Source: an uncultured Phocaeicola sp. (lineage in GTDB: Bacteria; Bacteroidota; Bacteroidia; Bacteroidales; Bacteroidaceae). Taken from it: a DNA stretch of 64,000 bases. Positions 1 to 9,725 of this stretch are shown here, in pieces; positions within the stretch are counted from its first letter, which is position 1, and every line of letters starts with the position of its first letter. The notes under the pieces were generated by a model that was not told the DNA's origin, searched no databases, and was given only the letters and a program-made list of their open reading frames with translations. The translations under genes were made by a program, and so were the position numbers. The stretch spans positions 214,960 to 278,959 of the forward strand of contig CALUET010000003.1 of the NCBI GenBank assembly GCA_944319745.1. The letters are read 5' to 3'.

Positions 1-30
1 TAATCTTAAATTTTAAATAAAGAACAGGTG

Positions 31-1605
31 ATGAAATACGATAATTCAATAAGAAACATACTGAGCGTCGCCCTGTTGGCGGCATGTCCTTTGCTCTCTT
101 GCACGGAGGATGCAATGGATAAAGTGAATGAGAATCCGAACAATCCCCACGATGTTCCGGCTAAATTTATCCTGTCCGATGTTGGTGTCAGTACAGGGTT
201 TAATACGGTAGGCGGCGACTTTTCTTTATATTCGTCCGTTTATATGGAGCACGAAGTGGGCACTGGGCAACAGCAATGGCGCGCGGAAACCCGTTCGGGA
301 GAGCCCGCGTCTTCCACCACTTACAACAATGCTTGGCTGGGAGTGTACTCGAATATCAAGAATGCCAAGGTCGTGATTGAAAAATGTCAGGCATCGTCCG
401 AGGACCAGGGAAACGTTGTTACGGAAGCCATTGCCCATATTTTGTTGGCATATAACGGCGCAGTTCTGACCGATTTGTTCGGCGATACTCCCTTTTCGCA
501 GACGGGAATCATGAATGCCGACGGCACTCCTATGTATATGCAACCTAAAATAGATACGCAAGAGTCGATATATACTGAAATAATGTCTCATCTGGATGAG
601 GCAATCAGCCTGTTGGATGAAGGCAATGCCCGCGATGAAGGTTTGTCCGGAGCGATAGGAAGCAAAGATTATATTTACGGGGGCAATGCAGAGAAATGGC
701 TGAAAACAGCTTATGCATTGAAGGCTCGTTATACTCTTCACCTGTTGAATCGCAGTCTGGATGTAAGTGCTGATCTGAGCAAAATCCTTTCTTATGCAGA
801 AAAATCGTTCGCAAGTGCGGATGAAGAATGCAAGCTGTCTGTTTATGACGGCAATTCCCAACTGAACCCGTTGTTCTCGTTTAATTACAGTCGTCCCGGC
901 AGTTTAAGTGCAAGCCGGAGTCTGGTAAACAAGTTTGCCGAGAGAAACGATCCGCGTTTGGCTCAGGTTTTCTTGGACAATGCGGGCATGGCACAGATAC
1001 AGCCGGCCGATATTGTGGCTGCTCCCAACGGAACTGCTTTGGAAAGCGCCTCCACTTATAGTATTTCAATGCCGGGTTTTGCGATAACTGCGCCGACGCA
1101 GTTAATCAGTTATCACGAACTTTTGTTTATAAAGGCGGAAGCTTTGGCACGTTTGAACGACAACCGTGCGAAATCTGTGCTGAAAGATGCGATAAAGGCA
1201 GCCTTTGCCAATCTGGAAGAAACACTGTATTCTGCAAATGATAATTGGGTGGGTGATCCGAATGCCGTAATCGATTTGACTTCACAGACAGATAATTATT
1301 TTTCAAACGAAGTGGAATCCCGCTTCAATGCATCTCCTGTAAAGGAGATAATCATGCAGAAATATCTGGCATTCTTCGGCGCGTCCGGAGAATCTGTCGA
1401 GGCCTACAATGATTACCGCCGGTTGAAAGCGGAAGGAAACGGCTATGAAGTAACGCTGGAGAACCCGAAGAACGACAACCAATTTCCCCAACGTTTCGGA
1501 TACGGAAGCAGTGACGTAACGGCAAATGCCGAAGTAAAAGCTGCATTTGGCGACGGATCGTATGTATATTCCGAGCCGGTATGGTGGGCAAACGGCTCGC
1601 GTTGA
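31..1605 (+). CDS. SusD/RagB-like nutrient-binding outer membrane lipoprotein
   Basis: SusD-family surface glycan-binding lipoprotein (best match in style is the SusD-like_2 group), normally working with a SusC TonB-dependent porin to capture oligosaccharides or other nutrients at the cell surface. The N-terminus is a type II signal peptide with the lipobox LLSC (Cys24). Acidic residues follow the Cys (TEDAMD), resembling the Bacteroidetes surface lipoprotein export signal. The length (about 524 aa) is normal. A GTG codon lies directly before the ATG; the ATG at 31 is preferred. Any SusC partner would lie upstream, outside the window. No glycoside hydrolase follows, so the substrate is unknown. 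Confidence 0.88.
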   Translation: MKYDNSIRNILSVALLAACPLLSCTEDAMDKVNENPNNPHDVPAKFILSDVGVSTGFNTVGGDFSLYSSVYMEHEVGTGQQQWRAETRSGEPASSTTYNNAWLGVYSNIKNAKVVIEKCQASSEDQGNVVTEAIAHILLAYNGAVLTDLFGDTPFSQTGIMNADGTPMYMQPKIDTQESIYTEIMSHLDEAISLLDEGNARDEGLSGAIGSKDYIYGGNAEKWLKTAYALKARYTLHLLNRSLDVSADLSKILSYAEKSFASADEECKLSVYDGNSQLNPLFSFNYSRPGSLSASRSLVNKFAERNDPRLAQVFLDNAGMAQIQPADIVAAPNGTALESASTYSISMPGFAITAPTQLISYHELLFIKAEALARLNDNRAKSVLKDAIKAAFANLEETLYSANDNWVGDPNAVIDLTSQTDNYFSNEVESRFNASPVKEIIMQKYLAFFGASGESVEAYNDYRRLKAEGNGYEVTLENPKNDNQFPQRFGYGSSDVTANAEVKAAFGDGSYVYSEPVWWANGSR

Positions 1606-1625
1606 GCGTAGAATAAAATATCGTG

Positions 1626-1662
1626 AAAAAGAGCATATCTCGTTAAAAGATGTGCTCTTTTT
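1626..1662 (+). terminator. Terminator after the SusD-like gene
   Basis: A 15-bp stem (1626-1640 with 1648-1662, one G-U pair) with a 7-base loop begins in an A run and ends in a T run. It closes the SusD-like transcript just ahead of the hflX promoter. Confidence 0.8.
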
Positions 1663-1665
1663 GCG

Positions 1666-1673
1666 TATATTTG
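1666..1673 (+). promoter_or_regulatory. Bacteroidetes -7 element for hflX
   Basis: TATATTTG matches TAnnTTTG. It sits between the preceding terminator and the hflX ATG at 1701. No clear -33 TTG is visible, so support is moderate. Confidence 0.5.
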
Positions 1674-1700
1674 CCGAAATGTTGAAATAAAAGAAGGCAA

Positions 1701-2954
1701 ATGAAGGAATTTGTTATATCGGAAGCGCAGACGGAAAAGGCCGTATTGGTCGGCCTTATCACGCAAACGCAGAATGAAAGAAAGACAAACGAATACTTGG
1801 ATGAACTGGCTTTTCTCGCAGAAACGGCAGGAGCCGAGGTCGTTTCTCGCTTTACGCAGAAGCTGGATACGCCAAACTCCGTGACCTATGTGGGGAAAGG
1901 CAAGCTCAGCGAGATAAGAGAATACCTGCAATCGCGTGAAGAAGAAGGGGAAGAAATCGGAATGGTGATATTCGATGACGAACTGTCTGCCAAACAAATT
2001 CGCAACATAGAGAATGAATTGAAGGTAAAGATACTCGACCGTACCTCACTTATTCTGGACATATTTGCCATGAGAGCGCAGACAGCCAACGCAAAGACGC
2101 AGGTCGAACTGGCACAATATAAGTATATGCTTCCGCGTTTGCAGCGTTTGTGGACACACTTGGAGCGCCAGGGCGGAGGATCGGGCGCCGGCGGAGGAAA
2201 AGGTTCCGTGGGACTTCGCGGACCGGGAGAGACGCAGTTAGAGATGGACCGCCGTATCATTTTGAACAGAATGTCGTTGTTGAAGCAGCGATTGGCCGAT
2301 ATCGATACGCAAAAGTCTACCCAGCGTAAGAACAGAGGCCGTTTAATCCGGGTAGCTTTGGTGGGTTATACCAATGTGGGGAAGTCGACGTTGATGAACC
2401 TGATGGCCAAGAGTGATGTCTTTGCGGAGAATAAATTGTTTGCAACCCTCGATACGACTGTAAGAAAAGTTATCATCGAAAATCTGCCTTTCCTGCTTTC
2501 CGATACCGTAGGTTTCATCCGAAAATTGCCCACCGATCTGGTTGAATCGTTTAAATCGACGTTGGATGAGGTTCGGGAGGCCGACTTGTTGCTTCATGTC
2601 GTTGACATTTCTCACCCCGATTTTGAGGAACAAATCAAGGTGGTCGACAAGACGATTGCCGACCTGGGTGCCGGCGGAAAACCGACAATTCTTGTATTTA
2701 ATAAGATAGACGCCTATACGTATGTGAAGAAAGATGCTGACGACCTGACTCCGAAAACGAAGGAAAATGTTACGTTGGAGGAATTGATGAACACATGGAT
2801 GGCGAAATTGAACGATAACTGTATCTTTATTTCCGCCAAAAGCAAGGCAAATTTTGAGCAATTGAAGACGATGCTTTATAAGAAAGTTCGCGAACTTCAT
2901 GTGCAAAAATACCCATACAATGACTTCCTTTACCAAACGTATGATGAAGAATAA
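1701..2954 (+). CDS. hflX: GTPase HflX
   Basis: Ribosome-associated GTPase that splits stalled or hibernating 70S/50S complexes under stress. The HflX N-terminal domain spans about residues 1-200 and contains the family signature GPGETQ (174-179) after a glycine-rich stretch. The G domain follows: P-loop GYTNVGKST (222-230), DTVGF switch II, NKID and a terminal SAK motif. At 417 aa it has normal length. DUF4954 starts 6 bases after its stop, so the two are probably co-transcribed; a functional link is not established. Cytoplasmic. Confidence 0.97.
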   Translation: MKEFVISEAQTEKAVLVGLITQTQNERKTNEYLDELAFLAETAGAEVVSRFTQKLDTPNSVTYVGKGKLSEIREYLQSREEEGEEIGMVIFDDELSAKQIRNIENELKVKILDRTSLILDIFAMRAQTANAKTQVELAQYKYMLPRLQRLWTHLERQGGGSGAGGGKGSVGLRGPGETQLEMDRRIILNRMSLLKQRLADIDTQKSTQRKNRGRLIRVALVGYTNVGKSTLMNLMAKSDVFAENKLFATLDTTVRKVIIENLPFLLSDTVGFIRKLPTDLVESFKSTLDEVREADLLLHVVDISHPDFEEQIKVVDKTIADLGAGGKPTILVFNKIDAYTYVKKDADDLTPKTKENVTLEELMNTWMAKLNDNCIFISAKSKANFEQLKTMLYKKVRELHVQKYPYNDFLYQTYDEE

Positions 2955-2960
2955 AGGGAA

Positions 2961-4949
2961 ATGAAAAAATATCGTGCACTTACGGAGGTTGAGATTATTC
3001 GGCTCGAAAGTCAGAACTGTAAGGCCGACAACTGGAAGAATGTACAGGTAGCTATTGATTTTAAGACAGATTTCATTCACCATGTGCGCTTTTCCGGAAA
3101 TGTATGCCTCGGCGTTTTCAGTGAAGAATTCCTTCTTGCGGGTGGTATAACGAAGCATTCGGGCTTGTCGTACGTAACATTACACAATGTTACCGTAGGC
3201 GATAATTGTTGTATAGAGTATGTAAAGAACTACATCGCCAATTACATTATCGGAGAACATACCCTTATAGCGAATGTAGATATGCTTTTGGTCGACGGAA
3301 AGACGGCTTTCGGAAACGGAACGGAAGTGTCCGTCCTGAATGAAACGGGCGGACGGGAGGTGATGATTTACGACCGCTTGTCTGCACATCAGGCCTATAT
3401 AATGGCTTTATATCGCCATCGTCCGGCCCTGATCGGGCAGATGAAGAAAATAGTTTGCGCTTATGCCGATTCGGTAACATCGGAAACCGGTACGATAGGG
3501 AACGACGTGGTCATCATGAATTCCGGAAGCATTAAAAATGTACGTATCGGCGATTGTTGCAGAATAGAAGGAGCCGGACGCCTGAATAACGGCAGCATCA
3601 ACAGCAATGCCCTCGATCCGGTACACATCGGATACGGGGTGGTGTGTGATGATTTCATCATCTCGAGCGGCTCGCATGTAGACGATGGAACGATGATAAC
3701 CCGTTGTTTTGTGGGACAAGCCTGCAAGATGGGGCATAACTATTCGGCATCCGACTCGTTATTCTTCAGTAATTGTCAGGAAGAAAACGGAGAAGCGTGT
3801 GCCATCTTCGCCGGCCCCTTTACGGTCACTCATCATAAATCGACGTTATTGATAGCCGGAATGTTCTCGTTCATGAACGCAGGTTCCGGATCGAATCAAA
3901 GCAATCATATGTATAAGTTGGGACCGATTCATCAGGGCGTCGTGGAAAGAGGCGCAAAGACGACGTCCGATTCGTATATTCTTTGGCCGGCCCGTATCGG
4001 AGCATTCTCATTGGTGATGGGAAGGCATGTGAACCATCCGGATACATCCGATCTTCCTTTTTCTTATTTAATAGAGGATAAAAGCACGACTTATCTGGCT
4101 CCCGGGGTAAATCTTTGCAGCGTGGGCACGATACGCGACGCACAAAAATGGCCGAAGCGTGACTTGCGTAAGGATACCGACCGCCTTGATCAGATAAATT
4201 ATAACCTTCTCAGCCCTTATACGATACAGAAAATGATGAAGGGGAGGACGATCTTGAAGGAACTGGAACGGGTTTCGGGAGAGACATCCGAGCAGTATTC
4301 TTATCAGAGTGCCAAGATAAAAAGAACAGCTCTGAGGAAAGGCATCGCACTTTATGAAACCGCGATACATAAATTCCTTGGAAATTCCGTTATAAAGCGC
4401 TTGGAGAATATTCGTTTTGGCAGTGATGAGGAAATCCGCGAGCGCTTGCGTCCGGACGTGCCGATTGGGGAAGGAGAATGGATAGACGCCTCCGGACTGA
4501 TAGCTCCGAAGTCGGAAGTAGAACGTTTGATGCGGGATATAGAGACCGGAGAACTGCGCGAAGTAGAACAAATACATCGTCGTTTTGTGGAAATGCATGC
4601 AAACTATTATGTGTATGAATGGACATGGGCTTATAGGAAAATGCTTGATTTTTACGGATTGCATGCGGAAACGATAACGGCAAAAGACATTGTGTCCATT
4701 GTACGATGCTGGAAAGAGGCGGTAATCGGGCTGGACAAGCGCATATATGAAGACGCGAAAAAAGAATTTTCTCTCTCTTCCATGACCGGTTTTGGCGCAG
4801 ACGGAAGCAAAAAGGAGCAGAAATCCGATTTTGAACAAGTGCGCGGGGTGTTTGAAAGAAATCCTTTTGTGATGGAAGTATTGAGGCATATAGAAGTGAA
4901 AACCGAATTGGGAGACGAACTGATAGCTCGTCTTGGAAATTTGTTATGA
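2961..4949 (+). CDS. DUF4954 family protein with left-handed beta-helix repeats
   Basis: Conserved Bacteroidetes protein of unknown function (662 aa) that I recognise as DUF4954. The middle third carries imperfect hexapeptide-type repeats (for example IGNDVVIMNSGSIKNVRIGD and HIGYGVVCDDFIISSGSHV), as in left-handed beta-helix acyl- or nucleotidyltransferases. The C-terminal third is predicted helical and charged. There is no signal peptide, so it is probably cytoplasmic. It starts 6 bases after hflX with AAAGGG ahead of the ATG and precedes the TlpA-like gene by 9 bases. The fold suggests a transferase or sugar-nucleotide role, but no activity can be assigned. Confidence 0.85.
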   Translation: MKKYRALTEVEIIRLESQNCKADNWKNVQVAIDFKTDFIHHVRFSGNVCLGVFSEEFLLAGGITKHSGLSYVTLHNVTVGDNCCIEYVKNYIANYIIGEHTLIANVDMLLVDGKTAFGNGTEVSVLNETGGREVMIYDRLSAHQAYIMALYRHRPALIGQMKKIVCAYADSVTSETGTIGNDVVIMNSGSIKNVRIGDCCRIEGAGRLNNGSINSNALDPVHIGYGVVCDDFIISSGSHVDDGTMITRCFVGQACKMGHNYSASDSLFFSNCQEENGEACAIFAGPFTVTHHKSTLLIAGMFSFMNAGSGSNQSNHMYKLGPIHQGVVERGAKTTSDSYILWPARIGAFSLVMGRHVNHPDTSDLPFSYLIEDKSTTYLAPGVNLCSVGTIRDAQKWPKRDLRKDTDRLDQINYNLLSPYTIQKMMKGRTILKELERVSGETSEQYSYQSAKIKRTALRKGIALYETAIHKFLGNSVIKRLENIRFGSDEEIRERLRPDVPIGEGEWIDASGLIAPKSEVERLMRDIETGELREVEQIHRRFVEMHANYYVYEWTWAYRKMLDFYGLHAETITAKDIVSIVRCWKEAVIGLDKRIYEDAKKEFSLSSMTGFGADGSKKEQKSDFEQVRGVFERNPFVMEVLRHIEVKTELGDELIARLGNLL

Positions 4950-4958
4950 ATAAAAGTT

Positions 4959-6752
4959 ATGAAGAATACAGGCATGTTTCGATATTGTTTGGCTTTGCTG
5001 GCGATTTGTTTTTCCCTGTTCCATGCAGAAGGAAAGACATTACAGCGACGGGAGATTGACCATCCTTGTTTTGTAACGGCCAATACTTCGCAGATAGAGA
5101 TAAAGAAGATTATCCTTACCGATGAGCAGACAGAGGTCGATGCCGTGCTGTATGGTAATCCGGGAGACCTGGTTTTTATTTCATCGGAGGCGTTTCTGAG
5201 GGCCGGGAAACAGAAATTTCGTCTTCGTGAAGCGGGAAATGTTTCGATAGATGCCACGGCCGAGCCGGAAATCTTCCCGGCGTCGGGGGCGCAGGATGTC
5301 GTTCTTTCTTTTGAACCGATACCGGTGGGCGTTTATGAGGTGGATTTCTTTTCGGAAGACGACGGTTGGAGTATATGGGGAATACAGCTTACGGGCAAAG
5401 AACCATACGTTTTCATTCCAAGCTTTTTGCAGTCCCGGCAAGACGAAGAAGATGCGGTTTTGCCCGCTCCCCGGCTGAAAACCGGGAAAACGGTGGTCAA
5501 TGGTTACATATTGGGTTACGATGAACGGATGGATTTGTCGGTTTCTTTTTGGCATTCCGACTGGTTCTTTCCGCAAGAATGGTGGGAGAGTATAAAAATA
5601 CGTCAGGACGGATCGTTTCATATCGAGCAGAATTTACTGTTGCCGGGCGCAGCAAAATTGCAGGTCAATCAGGGCTGTTTGGATTTGTTCCTCGTCCCGG
5701 GTGAAGAAATGACGGTATATGTTCACTTGCCGAAGCTGAGCATGTCGGCCTCGAACGTGCTGAAACCGGTTTACGGGGCGCAGCAGAAAGCGTGGTTCGA
5801 CGGCAGTAATGAGCGTTTGAATACCGATTTGGCAACTTATTCCAAGCCGTTGTCTGTGTCGGAGATTCCCGGCTTTGCCGGAAAAACAAAAGACATGCAG
5901 ACTGCAGATTACGGGCGATATGTGTCGGAGCAACTGAACATGTTGCGAAAAAGCCTCGGGCATGATTCGAAAACAAGTCGGGCTTTTAAGGAATATGTGC
6001 AGACAAATCTGGCGGTCGATGCCGTCGTTTTACGCGGAGAGAAAGGGCTTGCTGTAGAACCGGTGGAATCGTCTTTCCTCTGGTATGCTGCCGATTTCCC
6101 CGCTTATATGGATTTAATGTCCCGAAACGGGGTGTCTGTTGATACGGACATGGAAGAAGATTTGAGAAAAGGGCGGAGTGTTTACGCCGGTGTATTGAAG
6201 AATGGTTGTATAACATCGGCCGATAAGAAAACACTGGATGCAATTTCTTCGGACGAGATAAAAGAGTTTGTCGAGGCCGAGATGGAGACTTTTCAGGCAA
6301 AAGCCCAGCAGCTTCAGGCAACAAGCAGCTACGTGATTGAACAACTCGATCCCATGCTTGCAGGGGCAGACATCCTTCCTGCCATTATTGCTCCCCATCG
6401 GGGTAAAGCCATTTTGCTGGATTTTTGGGCTACGTGGTGCGGCCCTTGCATGAAAAGCATGCAGGCTGTCTTGCCGCTGAAAAAGAAATTATCGTCGGAA
6501 GACATCGTATATATTTATATCACCCCTCCGTCTTCACCCGAAAACGAATGGAAAAAGTTCATTACGCAGGTAAACGGAATTCATTACAGGCTGACGGAAA
6601 CTCAATGGAATTACTTGTGCCGTGCCTATGGCATTACCGGAATTCCCGGCTATATAATTATTAGTTATGACGGGAAACTGCAGAATCGTTACACAGGATT
6701 TCCCGGGATTGATGTGTTGGAGCGGGATTTGAAGAGGGCAATGGGCGAGTGA
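4959..6752 (+). CDS. TlpA-like thioredoxin-fold protein, exported
   Basis: Probable periplasmic or membrane-anchored thiol-disulfide protein of 597 aa. It has a hydrophobic signal segment at residues 7-24, a long beta-rich N-terminal region of about 450 residues with no recognised domain, and a C-terminal thioredoxin fold. The redox motif WCGPC lies near residues 493-497, followed by a cis-Pro region (GIPGYIII). This layout is typical of Bacteroidetes TlpA/DUF4369-type proteins tied to envelope redox maintenance. It lies 9 bases after DUF4954 and may be the last gene of the hflX operon. The client proteins are unknown. Confidence 0.85.
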   Translation: MKNTGMFRYCLALLAICFSLFHAEGKTLQRREIDHPCFVTANTSQIEIKKIILTDEQTEVDAVLYGNPGDLVFISSEAFLRAGKQKFRLREAGNVSIDATAEPEIFPASGAQDVVLSFEPIPVGVYEVDFFSEDDGWSIWGIQLTGKEPYVFIPSFLQSRQDEEDAVLPAPRLKTGKTVVNGYILGYDERMDLSVSFWHSDWFFPQEWWESIKIRQDGSFHIEQNLLLPGAAKLQVNQGCLDLFLVPGEEMTVYVHLPKLSMSASNVLKPVYGAQQKAWFDGSNERLNTDLATYSKPLSVSEIPGFAGKTKDMQTADYGRYVSEQLNMLRKSLGHDSKTSRAFKEYVQTNLAVDAVVLRGEKGLAVEPVESSFLWYAADFPAYMDLMSRNGVSVDTDMEEDLRKGRSVYAGVLKNGCITSADKKTLDAISSDEIKEFVEAEMETFQAKAQQLQATSSYVIEQLDPMLAGADILPAIIAPHRGKAILLDFWATWCGPCMKSMQAVLPLKKKLSSEDIVYIYITPPSSPENEWKKFITQVNGIHYRLTETQWNYLCRAYGITGIPGYIIISYDGKLQNRYTGFPGIDVLERDLKRAMGE

Positions 6753-6801
6753 CTTCCGAAAGTTTTTGCCTGTATCGGAGAAAGATATTGAGAATACTTT
6801 G

Positions 6802-6809
6802 TAACTTTG
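6802..6809 (+). promoter_or_regulatory. -7 element for fumarase
   Basis: TAACTTTG matches TAnnTTTG, 40 bases before the fumarase ATG. The -33 box is weak. Confidence 0.5.
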
Positions 6810-6848
6810 TACGTAGAATAACTAACGAAATAAACGGATTTTTTAATT

Positions 6849-8495
6849 ATGGCAACACCTGAATTTAAGTATCAGCCCATGTTCGAACACGGACATGATT
6901 CGACGGAATACTATTTACTTACCAAAGATTATGTGTCAGTAAGCGAGTTTGAAGGCAAACCCATCCTGAAGATTGAGAAAGAAGGTCTAACTGCTATGGC
7001 AAATGCAGCGTTTCGCGATGTGTCATTCATGCTGCGTCGTTCGCACAATGAACAAGTTGCTAAAATATTATACGACGATGAAGCAAGTGACAACGACAAA
7101 TATGTTGCTCTGACTTTCCTGCGCAATGCAGAAGTTGCTGCCAAAGGTGTACTTCCTTTCTGCCAGGATACCGGTACGGCCATCATCCATGGTGAGAAAG
7201 GACAACAGGTTTGGACAGGCTATTGCGACGAGGAAGCTCTTTCACTCGGCGTGTATAAAACATACACGGAAGAGAATCTTCGCTATTCTCAAAACGCACC
7301 TTTGACAATGTATGACGAGGTGAATACGCGATGCAATCTGCCGGCTCAAATAGATTTGGAGGCAACAGAAGGGATGGAATACAATTTCCTTTGTGTAACA
7401 AAAGGCGGCGGTTCGGCTAATAAAACGTATCTGTATCAGGAAACGAAGGCGATCCTTAATCCGGCGACGCTGGTTCCTTTCCTTGTGGAAAAGATGAAAA
7501 CGCTGGGGACGGCGGCTTGTCCTCCGTATCACATTGCCTTTGTTATTGGAGGCACCTCGGCAGAGAAGAACTTATTAACCGTTAAACTGGCTTCAACGCA
7601 TTATTATGATAATCTTCCCACGACGGGAAATGAGTACGGACGCGCCTTCCGTGACCTGGAACTGGAGAAACAAGTGTTGGAAGAAGCGCATCGTATCGGA
7701 TTGGGAGCGCAGTTCGGTGGTAAATATTATGCACACGATGTACGCATTATCCGCCTGCCTCGTCACGGAGCTTCCTGCCCTGTCGGACTGGGAGTTTCCT
7801 GTTCGGCAGACAGAAATATCCGTTGTAAGATTAACAAAGACGGAATCTGGATAGAGAAACTTGACTCGAATCCGGGAGAACTGATTCCGGAATCTTTGCG
7901 GAAGGCCGGCGAAGGTAATGCAGTTCGTATCGATCTGAATCGTCCGATGCCTGAAATTTTGGCTGAATTGGACAAGTATCCTGTTGCAACCCGCCTGTCG
8001 TTAAACGGAACAATTATCGTTGGACGTGACATAGCACATGCAAAATTGAAAGAACGTCTCGACAGAGGTGAGGATCTTCCTCAGTATATTAAGGATCATC
8101 CGATATATTATGCCGGTCCGGCGAAGACGCCGAAGGGAATGGCTTGCGGTTCTATGGGACCCACAACGGCGGGACGTATGGATCCGTACGTGGATTTGTT
8201 CCAAAGCCATGGCGGAAGTATGATTATGCTTGCAAAGGGAAATCGCAGTCAGGCTGTGACCGACGCTTGTAAGAAACATGGAGGCTTTTATTTGGGATCC
8301 ATCGGCGGTCCGGCTGCCATCCTGGCACAAAATAATATTAAGCACATAGAATGTGTGGAATATCCTGAGCTTGGTATGGAAGCTATATGGAAGATAGAAG
8401 TGGAAGATTTCCCGGCATTTATTCTGGTAGACAACAAAGGTAATGACTTCTTTAAACAGATTAAACCTCGCTGCGTGGGGAAGAGTTGTAAATAA
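6849..8495 (+). CDS. fumA: Fumarate hydratase, class I (Fe-S)
   Basis: Interconverts fumarate and malate in the C4 arm of central metabolism. In Bacteroidales this feeds the reductive route to succinate and propionate. The 548-aa chain carries the full class I layout: an N-terminal alpha domain with FCQDTGT, a CPPYH segment, and [10 protein letters not shown], which together supply the cysteines expected to hold the 4Fe-4S cluster. The C-terminal beta domain contains GPTTAGRMD and GSIGGPAA. The enzyme is cytoplasmic and oxygen-sensitive. It is monocistronic, with its own promoter and a strong terminator. fumA versus fumB naming is arbitrary here. Confidence 0.97.
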   Translation: MATPEFKYQPMFEHGHDSTEYYLLTKDYVSVSEFEGKPILKIEKEGLTAMANAAFRDVSFMLRRSHNEQVAKILYDDEASDNDKYVALTFLRNAEVAAKGVLPFCQDTGTAIIHGEKGQQVWTGYCDEEALSLGVYKTYTEENLRYSQNAPLTMYDEVNTRCNLPAQIDLEATEGMEYNFLCVTKGGGSANKTYLYQETKAILNPATLVPFLVEKMKTLGTAACPPYHIAFVIGGTSAEKNLLTVKLASTHYYDNLPTTGNEYGRAFRDLELEKQVLEEAHRIGLGAQFGGKYYAHDVRIIRLPRHGASCPVGLGVSCSADRNIRCKINKDGIWIEKLDSNPGELIPESLRKAGEGNAVRIDLNRPMPEILAELDKYPVATRLSLNGTIIVGRDIAHAKLKERLDRGEDLPQYIKDHPIYYAGPAKTPKGMACGSMGPTTAGRMDPYVDLFQSHGGSMIMLAKGNRSQAVTDACKKHGGFYLGSIGGPAAILAQNNIKHIECVEYPELGMEAIWKIEVEDFPAFILVDNKGNDFFKQIKPRCVGKSCK

Positions 8496-8516
8496 GAAGG
8501 CGTTGTCGTGATATAA

Positions 8517-8553
8517 AAAACAGCCGCTTCAAATAATTTGTAGCGGCTGTTTT
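8517..8553. terminator. Bidirectional terminator between fumarase and sulfotransferase
   Basis: A 12-bp stem pairs 8517-8528 with 8542-8553 around a 13-base loop. It is flanked by an A run on the left and a T run on the right, so it can end both convergent transcripts. Confidence 0.9.
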
Positions 8554-8572
8554 TTATTGTTTGTGCCGATGT

Positions 8573-9679
8573 TTATAATTGATAATTCCATTGTTCGAGT
8601 GCAAACGACCAATTCTTTTCTACCAATTTTACTGTTTCCGGTTTATATTGGTAAGCATTCTTTTTATACCCTTTCTTTTTGTTCACGTATGCTTCAATGC
8701 TTGCGCGTGCCTCTTCGAAGCCGGGAATAGAAAGTTTCTGGTAGATTTCTTGCGTAAGGTCGAACGCGTTTTTCTCATAATCTTCAAATTTTACTTCTAC
8801 CAGATTGCCTTCAGGGATGAATTTCTTGTCGGATTCATACTTGTGATACAGTTTTGTATAAATCGAAAGAATGTTTTCCTGAAGTTGTTCGTTGCTGATG
8901 TTCTGCAATTTCAATGGCTGGATTGTGTTCGTGAAAAAGCTTCTTGTCGACTCGAAGACGGTATAAGGGTTCCTTATCAAGTAGATGAATTTTGCATTCG
9001 GGAACATCTTTACTAACTCTTTTACCCGTCCTGTATGCGGAGGATTCTTGCTCAGGAACTGGTCTCCGCCCGTGTTCCAAAGAGAAATCTTTATCAGTTT
9101 GTAGAAAACGTCCTCGAAAACTTTCAACTCTTCCTCGGTAATGTCGTTGAAGAGCAAGTATTTGTCGGCATATTCCTGCATGTGTTTAGGCAGGAACCAG
9201 AAGTTATAATAAGTGTAAGGCATCATGTTTGCCAGTGCAAACTCCTCTTCTTGTGGCAGATCAACAGCCAATTCCATGTTGTCCGTCGGGCGTTTGTCGG
9301 GCATCAGCCAGCTCATGTTTTTCTTAAAGAACGGTTGTCCCCACATGATCAAGTGCGGGAATACGGTCTGATACGTCGTATTGTATCCGAAATGTTTGTC
9401 GCACGAGAAGACATTGTGCATGAACGTTGTGCCGCTTCTCCAGTGTCCTAAGATGAAAACCGGATCATGTTTCAGCGGTTTGTTGGCAAGAAGTTTTTCA
9501 TATTTGCGGTCTTGTAACGGCTTGAGTGTAGATAAAAGTCGGCACACTGCCTTTGTCAGTCTGTACTTTCCGCGATATTCTGCATCGATCGTGCGGCCCT
9601 TTGTAATTTGGTTGAACGTCTTCCAATCGGCTCCTACCAGTGTATTGATTGGTAATTTGTTAAATTCTAATACTCCCAT
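8573..9679 (-). CDS. PAPS-dependent sulfotransferase
   Basis: Transfers sulfonate from PAPS to an acceptor hydroxyl or amine (Sulfotransfer_3 type, 368 aa, cytoplasmic, no signal peptide). The 5'-phosphosulfate loop is GHWRSGTTF (about 78-86). The 3'-phosphate motif RNPYTVFESTRSF (about 236-248) has the expected Arg and Ser. It is the last gene of the cysQ-SLC13-cysCDN operon that makes its donor. From memory, a similar gene set in Bacteroides thetaiotaomicron (around BT_0412-BT_0416) sulfonates sterols; shared substrate here is inference. Other possible acceptors are lipids, bile acids and glycans. Confidence 0.9.
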   Translation of the reverse strand: MGVLEFNKLPINTLVGADWKTFNQITKGRTIDAEYRGKYRLTKAVCRLLSTLKPLQDRKYEKLLANKPLKHDPVFILGHWRSGTTFMHNVFSCDKHFGYNTTYQTVFPHLIMWGQPFFKKNMSWLMPDKRPTDNMELAVDLPQEEEFALANMMPYTYYNFWFLPKHMQEYADKYLLFNDITEEELKVFEDVFYKLIKISLWNTGGDQFLSKNPPHTGRVKELVKMFPNAKFIYLIRNPYTVFESTRSFFTNTIQPLKLQNISNEQLQENILSIYTKLYHKYESDKKFIPEGNLVEVKFEDYEKNAFDLTQEIYQKLSIPGFEEARASIEAYVNKKKGYKKNAYQYKPETVKLVEKNWSFALEQWNYQL

Positions 9680-9725
9680 GGGCGAATTTTATATGATTGG
9701 TGGTGAAATAGTTTTTTATTACGGG

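Noticed and set aside
2343-3158. 271-codon minus-strand frame across hflX and DUF4954.
   Set aside because: Antisense to two well-supported genes; low-complexity hydrophobic mixture without a domain.
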